64,000 bases of DNA from Lathyrus oleraceus (taxonomy: Eukaryota; Streptophyta; Magnoliopsida; Fabales; Fabaceae). The position numbers and the translations under genes were made by a program. The stretch's first letter is position 1, and each line of letters begins with the position of its first letter. Of the stretch, positions 57,665 to 64,000 are shown piece after piece. The notes below the pieces were generated by a model that did not search any database, was not told the DNA's origin, and saw only the letters and a list, made by a program, of their open reading frames with translations. Location of the stretch: NCBI RefSeq assembly GCF_024323335.1, contig NC_066581.1:296439536-296503535 (forward strand), given 5' to 3'.

Positions 57665-58734
57665 TGTAAGAACAAAAATTGTTCTACAACAGATTCCATG
57701 ATTTTGATGATAACAAAGGATGAAACCAAAAATGGCACCCTAACGAAAAGTTTCTAAGTGTGCAGGGTTCTAAAGAAAGAAGAAACAAATCTGATGATGT
57801 CATCAGATGCAAAACAAGATCAGATGCAAAATCTCAAGTATCAGAAGCATCTAAAGAAGAATCTCATTCAAGAAACTCTAACTCTGGACAAAACTACAAA
57901 AGTATCAGAAGCATCTGAACATGAAGTAAAGTCTAGAAGCTCTGATTCTGGAGAAATGTTATCAGCGCTATCTGAACTTTCAAGAAATAACATCAGAAGC
58001 AAGATTCTCCAGAAACACGAAGACTCTAATCAGAATTGATAATCATGATGAAGTAACGTTTAAGCTAAGTTAAAGTTCTGCAAATGGATTTCCTCAATTA
58101 GAAAGAGACGTTAATCTCCACTTCCAAGAGAGAAGATACTAATTGTGGTAAGAAGTCACTTCTAAGAGAAAAAGTCTACTGCAGAAGCTATTAATGGAAT
58201 GGCGTAACTACATCTCAATATCCAACAGATTCAACGCTACTTCAACTCTACTTCAACTCCTATAAATAGAAGAAGAAATCTCATTCAAAAAAAACAACGA
58301 AATCACTAGCCAAAACTATACTGAAATCATATCACGCTCAAGAAAAACATCTTTGTTCTTCAAAGATTTTCACTAAGCTTTTGCTTATCAAGTGAAAAAT
58401 TTGTTCTTAAGTTTGTAATATTTGCTTTCTTAGAAGCACTCTAGATTACACATCTTGTATCTAATTTTTTATTTGATTTCCTCAAGTGACTCTTTGTAGT
58501 CTGTAGACTTGAGAGGACTAAGAGATTTTCTTCTCTCTTAGGGGTTGTTTGTAATCTTTCAAGATTAGTGGATTAAGTCCTTGTTGAAGGCGAAATCACC
58601 TTGGCCGGGTGGACTGGAGTAGCTTTGTGTTATAAGCGAACCAGTATAAAATCATTGTGTGATTTCATTTTTGCAAAAGCGCTTATTTTTTCAAAACAAT
58701 TCAAACCCCCCCTTTCTTGTTTTTCTCACCTTCA
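57665..58734 (+). repeat. 3' LTR of Sirevirus
   Basis: Differs from the 5' LTR by one extra A (near 58465) as far as I could see. Confidence 0.96.
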
Positions 58735-61089
58735 TGAAGTTTGTTCATTCTCCATTTCTCTTACACATCCGTCGATGACATCTAGCAGACAACATGTATC
58801 ATCTATAGCTGGTGCCTTTAAGAATTGCGTCAAAATAAATTTGACTTTTTCTTCACCGACTTCAAAGGTTAGCTTGCCTTTATTTACATCTATAATAGCT
58901 CCGAAAGTAGCTAAGAATGGTCTTCCTAATATGATACGGATATTATAATCCTCCTTTATGTCCATGATTATGAAATCAGTGGGAATATAGAATTGACCTA
59001 TGCGCACTGGAACGTTCTCTAGCATACATACGGGAAATTTAACAGAATGATCCGGAAGTTGGACGAATATCCTAGTTGGTCTAAACTCTCCCATTTTAAG
59101 CCTTTCGCATATGGACAAAGGCATTAAGCTAATATTGGCTCCTAAGTCTCATAGAGCTTTGTCAATGACAAACTTTTCGATTACACAGGGTATGGAGAAA
59201 CTCCCTGGGTCTTTCAGCTTATGAGGCATATTATTTTGAATTATAGCGCTACACTCAGCTGTAAGTGTAACAGTTTCGTTATCCTCGATCTTCTTCTTGT
59301 TAGATAACATCTCCTTAAGAAACTTAACGTATGAGGGCATTTGAGTGATAGCTTCTGTAAAAGGTATTGTGATATTCAATTGTTTCAGAAGCTCTACAAA
59401 TTTCTTGAATTGCCCTACACTTTTGGACTTAACAAATTTTTGAGGATACGGGATAGGAGGTTTATATGGTGGTGGAGGCACATATGATTCTTCTTTCTCT
59501 ATGGCCTATTCGCTTTTATTTTCCTTTAGTTCGTCTTCCTTCTCAATTATTTTACCAGGGTCTTGGTGCATGGCTGGATTTTGAATTCTAGGGTCGGTTG
59601 GCCCGTCTAATTCTGTCCCACTTCGTAGTATAATAACATTTGCATGAACTTTCGGGTTTGGTTGTGGCTGTCTAGGAAATGTACCTGCAGGGGCAGCAGT
59701 AGGTGCTTGTTGTTGAGCCACTTGCGAAATTTGTGTTTCTAACATTTTGTTATAGGTGGCTAAAGCATCTACCTTGTTTGCTAATTGCTTGATTTGCTCA
59801 CTAGTGTGTATGTTTTGATTTAGGAAATCCTTATTTGTTTGGGCTTGGGTATCTATGAAGTTTTCCATCATTATTTCAAGGTTTGACTTCCTAAGAGCAT
59901 TTGAAGCAGTTGTGGCAGCTTTATGATATCCTGGTGGTACATCAGGTACTTGGTTAGGTGCATACAATGCGTTATTGTTTTTGTACGAAAAGCTCAGATG
60001 TTTCTTCCAACCTGGGTTATAGGTGTTTGAGTAAGGGTTTCCTTGAGCATAATTCACTTGGTCTATGGAGATTCTTGTCAAAAGTTGACATTCAGGGGCA
60101 ACATGCCTAGGAACTCCACATATCTCGCAGTTCGATGCTACGGCAGCCACGGTGGCTGTGGGTGTTATGGTCATGTTTTCTATCTTTTGAGTGAGAGCAT
60201 TTACCTTAGCATTGACATGGTCAAGACTGCTTATTTCGTACATACCGCCTTTCGTTGGAGGTTTCTCTATGGAGGTTATTTTACTTCCCCACTGGTAGTG
60301 ATTCTGGGTCATACATTTGATAAGTTCATAAGCCTCATTGTAGGGTTTATCCATCAGTGCGCCACCTGCGGCGACGTCTATTGTCAATCTTGTGTTGTAC
60401 AAGAGACCGTTGTAAAAGGTATGAATGATCAACCACTCTTCTAGACCGTGGTGTGTATAAAGCATCATCATGTCCTTGTATCTCTCCCAAGCTTCAAAAA
60501 GTGATTCGTTGTCTTTTTATTTAAACCCGTTTATTTGGGCTCTTAGCATAGCCGTCTTACTAGGTGGGAAATATCGTGCTAAGAAAACTTTCTTCAACTC
60601 GTTCCACGTAGTGACAGAGTTCGACGGTAGAGACTGGAGCCAGGCTCTAGCTCTATCTCTTAATGAGAAAAGGAAAAGACATAGTCTTATAGCTTCGGGG
60701 CTGACACCATTCGCTTTCACCGTGTCTGTGTATTGCAAAAACACTGACAAATGTAGGTTCGGGTCCTCCGTGGGACTTTCGGAAAATTGGTTTTGCTATA
60801 CGACTGACAACAATAAAGGTTTTAGCTCGAAATTATTTGCCTCGATGGAAAGGGCATTGATGCTATTATGTGGTTCATCCTACGAAGGGATGGCATAGTA
60901 CTTGAGAGGACGATTCTACGGTCCTTTAGCCATCTTTGGTTCTATAACTGGTTTAGAAATAGGGAGATTATGGTCGGGAAGATTGTAATAGATACAGTAT
61001 TCTCGTATCCGGCGTTCTAATCTTAGATAACGCTCTGATTCGTCGAATGGTAGCTTTAATTTCTCGCCTTGAGAGCGAGTACTTGGCAT
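58732..61089 (-). pseudogene. Athila-like gag and protease
   Basis: From ATG 61087-61089 ('MPSTRSQGEKLKLPFDESERYL') the minus strand passes two stops near 60925 and 60898, each one transition from a Gln codon. It then reads the Athila gag core: 'NGVSPEAIRLCLFLFSLRDRARAWLQSLPSNSVTTWNELK', then 'HHGLEEWLIIHTFYNGL' and 'TIDVAAGGALMDKPYNEAYELI'. The knuckle is 'CEICGVPRHVAPEC'. A coiled region and Pro/Gln-rich linker follow (59506-60000), then the protease (58732-59481) 'DLGANISLMPLS' (catalytic region) and 'IRIILGRPFLATFGAIIDVNKGKLTF'. Stops at about 59505 and 59149 split it. The Sirevirus inserted just after the protease. Confidence 0.88.
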
Positions 61090-61171
61090 ACAATCGACAG
61101 ATTAAAAAGGGAAATAGTTTTGTTTGCCTTAGTCTATACGGCGCAACACTGGAGTTACGATATCGACTAAA

Positions 61172-61197
61172 TTAGTCCCCGCCAACAACACTAAAAA
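61172..61197 (-). promoter_or_regulatory. Candidate primer-binding site region of Athila-like element
   Basis: Just inside the 5' LTR the minus strand reads TGTTTTTAGTGTTGTTGGCGGGGAC. Its second part resembles the Athila primer site (TGNNGNCGTTGCCGGGGA) with changes. The match is imperfect. Confidence 0.4.
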
Positions 61198-61199
61198 CA

Positions 61200-62637
61200 T
61201 GATCGCGACTTAGTATGTCTATAGGATTCGTGACTTCAAGTGCATAGTCGTATCGCGTAGTTTTAAAGATTATCTAACCCAAAAGACTAATAATCGAACT
61301 TACTGTTATCTAATGTTACTACGTAAATCTAAGGCTGATGATTTCTCTAGGGGTTGAGAGACGATGAGAAATAACTACTAACGAAAACAGAACTTTAATA
61401 TAAATATTTAATAGCGGGATATCGGTATGTAACACATAAAACTTCGGGAATTCGATAAATAGTTGGTGTAATCTTAATTGTCAAAATACTCTTCAGTAGA
61501 AATTATTTATTTGAAAGACTTTATCTCACACTCTCGTGTTGTTGACTCTGGCTATACTCTTAAACCAGAATGCTTCGCTCTCGCTGTCTCATTTGAATTA
61601 AAAGTAATTTTTGGAAATAAATAAAGTCTAATTAATCCTAAAGCTCTCTCGTTGTGTTTAGAATTAATGCCTAGTTTCAGCTATCCGGTTAAAACCTCAA
61701 ACTCTCGTTTTTATTGACCGTAACCCTTGTTTGCTTTGTACTCTCGTACGAAAACAATTTTAAATTTAGAATAAGAAACTATAACCGGAAAATAACATTT
61801 TATAAAAGTCAACACCAATTATTTATGAATCCCGTCGTTTTGACGATCTTTACATACTGATATCGATTGGTTTAGCCAGACATGGATTTGAGAACGAACA
61901 TGCTATTATAAAAATTAAACATAAGACAAGGAGTAAGCAATTAAAATAGCAATTAAAATAGAAATTGGAATATAGACCGAAAAACTGGAATTAATGTTGG
62001 TTCTTGAATTCAATTAATGCCGGCACGCTTGACAAATCAGGTACACAGTTACAATCAAATTCAATTGCTAAAACTAAAGTCGTAATAGTCCTTGATGTGG
62101 AGAATCTATCACTTTACAAGTAAATATCTGCTTAAAATTCTAACAACAAAACTCTGGCTAAAAGAGACGGTCCCCTTTTCTTGAAGACTGAAACCCTGAT
62201 TTATACTCCAATCCTTGCCTTGAAAATTTCCTTGAAAATCCCATGGTGGGCGTGCATTTAGGGCGGTTGGTTGACCGAGAAAAATGGAGCGTGGAGAAAA
62301 ATAAGGAGGAAGTGGTTTGGTGGCGGGTGCCACATGAGGGTGGCAAGTGCCACACTTAAGGTGGTGGGCACCATACTTAAGGTGGCAAGTGTCACACACC
62401 ACACTTAAGGTGGTGGGCGCCACCCTTGCCGTGTGATGGTGGGCGCCACACTTGCTTATGGTGGGGGCCACCCATTGCTATTTTCTTCATTTTCTTGCCT
62501 TTTCCTGCTTTCCTCGCACAAACACTTCTTATTTGGCAAATACCTGAAATAAACACAAAATATGGTATAATGCCATGGAAAATAAGTAAAAAGAAATGCA
62601 AGTCAAGTCAAATATACAATACATTTTCGCGTTATCA
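61200..62637 (-). repeat. 5' LTR of Athila-like element with internal minisatellite
   Basis: Pairs with 42824-44299. The minisatellite is at about 62325-62470, with fewer units than the other LTR. Confidence 0.9.
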
Positions 62638-63038
62638 ACCACACGAAGACCTCACCTATACGAGATCATATTAAGGGTATTACTATCCGACTAGCCTTCG
62701 TCACGACAGTGACGTTCTCAAGAAGGATCCATGACTCTGGGAACCTACCAACTGTAGAGCCTACCTGTGGGGTTCCATTAATCAGGGATACCAGTTATTT
62801 ACTCGTTGTTCTGACCAACATATGAACTTACTTATTCCTATGATCCTGAATATTGAATTGCATTTTCTTACGTATCTAAACATGACAAAATTTTCAAGCA
62901 CTCGCATTCCATCAGCATGCATGCATATCATTTTCCAATACAAAAAGAAATCATTTTGTCCTTTTTCCCATTACTAGCAGGATGATTTCCCGACACTCGT
63001 ATTGAACCCTTGAGAGCTACTGAAAGACGAGGGAGCAC

Positions 63039-63957
63039 TTGGAACATAGTCAAGTTGAGCTAAGAGAGGATATGAACAACATGAAAGACAAGGTAGACCA
63101 TATCTTGGAAGCTACACTAGCTCAATTAAAGAATTATTTTCAGCATGTCATCATAGAGAATGTTGGTTTCTCATCATGTTTTACTGTAATTACCAACCCA
63201 ATGTATGACCCTCTGTCCGACTATGATCCTCCACAAGTGAATATTCCTACTCAACCCTGGTTGATGCCATTGACCAATCCTGATGTTGAAAGGCTTTGTG
63301 CCCTTGAGGGGAGAGTCTGAGTAATGGATGTGAATGACAATTTTAGGCTTGATATATGCTTAGTGCCCAACCTAGTGATCCCTCCAAAATTCAAATTACC
63401 CAACTTCGAGAAGTACAAAGGGGATAGTTGTCCAAGGCATCATTTAGTGATGTTCTTCCGGAAAATAGCATCACATACTCACAATGACAAGATGATGATT
63501 CACTATTTTCAAGATAGTTTGGTTGGAGCATCGTTGAGCTGGTATATGAAGTTGAAAAGAAGCCATATTCAGTCATGGAAAGACTTAACCAATGCTTTTT
63601 GAAGTAGTACAACTACAACTTGGACATGGCTCTAGACCGAAGGCAGCTACAAAGCTTATCTCAAAATAGCAAGGAATCTTTCAAAGGATATGCACAACAA
63701 TGGAGAGAATTGGCAGCTCAAGTGCAACCACCACTCCTAGACAAGGAATTGGTTGACTTGTTTATAGACACCTTGCAGATCCCGAACTTCGAAAGGTTGG
63801 TAGGTAATGTGTTGTCAGACTTTGCCCACCTAGTGATAATTGGCGAACGTATTAAGATTGCCCTTGATAGCAGAAGAATCCAAGGCGCCTCGAGCATCCA
63901 AGCTAGTGAGACATAATCCTTTGCCAATTCCCAAAAGGAAGAAGAGGATGAAACCAA
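63039..63957 (+). pseudogene. Ogre/Tat-type gag, N-terminal part, broken
   Basis: Three plus-strand segments join across a stop and a frame change: 63039-63320 (coiled 'REDMNNMKDKVDHILEATLAQLK', 'LCALEGRV'), 63324-63602 ('VIPPKFKLPNFEKYKGDSCPRHHLVMF', 'HYFQDSLVGASLSWYMKLKR', 'WKDLTNAF') and 63620-63916 ('LQSLSQNSKESFKGYAQQWRELAAQVQPPLLDKELVDLFIDTL', 'VIIGERIKIAL'). These are standard landmarks of Ogre gag. Stops at about 63318 and 63600 and a frame slip near 63610 disable it. It continues past the window. Confidence 0.88.
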
Positions 63958-64000
63958 TGCAGTCTTGGCAGATGTTGGGTATTCTCATGGTGCACAATCC

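Larger units (their letters stand above)
48231..58734 (+). mobile_element. Sirevirus (Ty1/copia, SIRE/Maximus-type) retrotransposon, nearly intact and very young
   Basis: A full-length 10504-bp element with LTRs 48231-49299 (1069 bp) and 57665-58734 (1070 bp), TG...CA, and a perfect target duplication TGAAG (48226-48230 and 58735-58739) inside the Athila-like pol. I found only one single-base indel between the LTRs. The primer site is TGGTATCAGAGC (initiator Met tRNA). Gag and pol overlap in a +1 arrangement, followed by a large third ORF, several GGGGGAG motifs and the final polypurine tract. This layout, with the extra ORF and multiplied polypurine motifs, is diagnostic of Sireviruses. Confidence 0.96.
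42824..62637 (-). mobile_element. Athila/Cyclops-like Ty3/gypsy retrotransposon, defective, split by a Sirevirus
   Basis: LTRs lie at 42824-44299 (1476 bp) and 61200-62637 (1438 bp), TGATCGCG...CGTTATCA on the plus strand. Flanking 5-mers ATGAC (42819-42823) and ACCAC (62638-62642) match at 3 of 5 positions. Removing element plus one copy restores the spacing of the surrounding leader repeat, so this is an eroded TSD. Minus-strand order: gag, protease, [Sirevirus], RT, RNase H, third ORF, two polypurine motifs, LTR. No integrase is visible. The LTR length is close to that reported for pea Cyclops. Internal length without the insertion is about 6.4 kb, short for this clade. Confidence 0.87.
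39004..64000 (+). mobile_element. Ogre/Tat-type Ty3/gypsy element, 5' part (continues beyond the window)
   Basis: The 5' LTR (39004-42213) begins TGTCATACCTCAA and ends GCGACA. A primer site TGGCGACTCTGTTGGGGA follows at 42216-42233, as in Ogre elements, reported to use tRNA-Arg. A repeat-bearing leader follows (42234-42823, continued at 62638-63038), then Ogre-type gag (63039-63957). The 3' LTR and pol lie past 64000. A 19.8-kb Athila-like insertion interrupts the leader. Its TSD (possibly TTTAC, 38999-39003) cannot be checked here. Confidence 0.85.

Noticed and set aside
60043..60898. Plus-strand ORFs of 133 and 142 codons
   Set aside because: Shadows of the Athila-like gag on the other strand, which has clear domain matches.

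Overview
This is a stretch of plant nuclear DNA dominated by transposable elements. It contains one intact ordinary gene, a two-exon CYP76-like cytochrome P450 at 22654-24270. The element set points to a legume of the temperate, vetch/pea/medick type: very long Ogre-type Ty3/gypsy LTRs (one solo LTR of 4.7 kb), an Athila/Cyclops-like gypsy element, a Sirevirus (Ty1/copia with an extra 'envelope-like' ORF), small chromodomain gypsy elements, a LINE, a hAT, a Mutator-like element and a plant-mobile-domain relic. The organism assignment is inference from these families.

Layout. 1-3389: 3' end of a decayed LINE split by a 3.1-kb hAT element with a perfect 8-bp target duplication. 4205-6839: a Mutator-like element with about 64-bp imperfect inverted ends, nine copies of a palindrome, a MURA-like transposase relic and an antisense fragment resembling the Sirevirus third ORF. 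6855-7140: GC-rich repeat. 7110-10378: 5'-truncated LINE (minus). 11.6-19.2 kb: a decayed copia element whose integrase is split by a 4718-bp Ogre solo LTR (TSD AAGAG). 19.2-22.4 kb: AT-rich DNA with a 'CCTCGGTT' hairpin, a 51-bp tandem duplication and one unrecognised exon-like ORF. 22.46-24.27 kb: an (AT)n tract and the P450 gene. 24976: an orphan CACTA terminus. 25872-36588: a chromodomain gypsy element (TSD AATAG) carrying a second one (26764-32307, TSD CTCTT) in its integrase. 37662-38935: relic of a plant-mobile-domain gene. 39004 to beyond the window end: an Ogre/Tat-type element (5' LTR 39004-42213, gag at 63039-63957). Its leader is split by an Athila-like element (42824-62637, minus), itself split by a Sirevirus (48231-58734, plus, TSD TGAAG).

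Relative ages follow from the nesting. The outer Ogre-type element came first, then the Athila-like one (LTRs of 1476 and 1438 bp, diverged TSD), then the Sirevirus (LTRs differ by one indel that I could find, so very recent). In the 26-36 kb nest, the inner chromovirus LTRs differ at about 16 of 413 sites, mostly transitions.

I found no CRISPR array, bacterial-type system, rRNA or complete tRNA gene. The observations most worth a second look are the palindrome-studded Mutator-like element with its Sirevirus-ORF-like fragment, an unusually long tRNA-Tyr-like primer-binding site, the +1 gag/pol overlap and private promoter-like sequence of the young Sirevirus, and the long (AT)n block just upstream of the P450 start. 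All coordinates were read by eye; LTR identities and family names need alignment to confirm.
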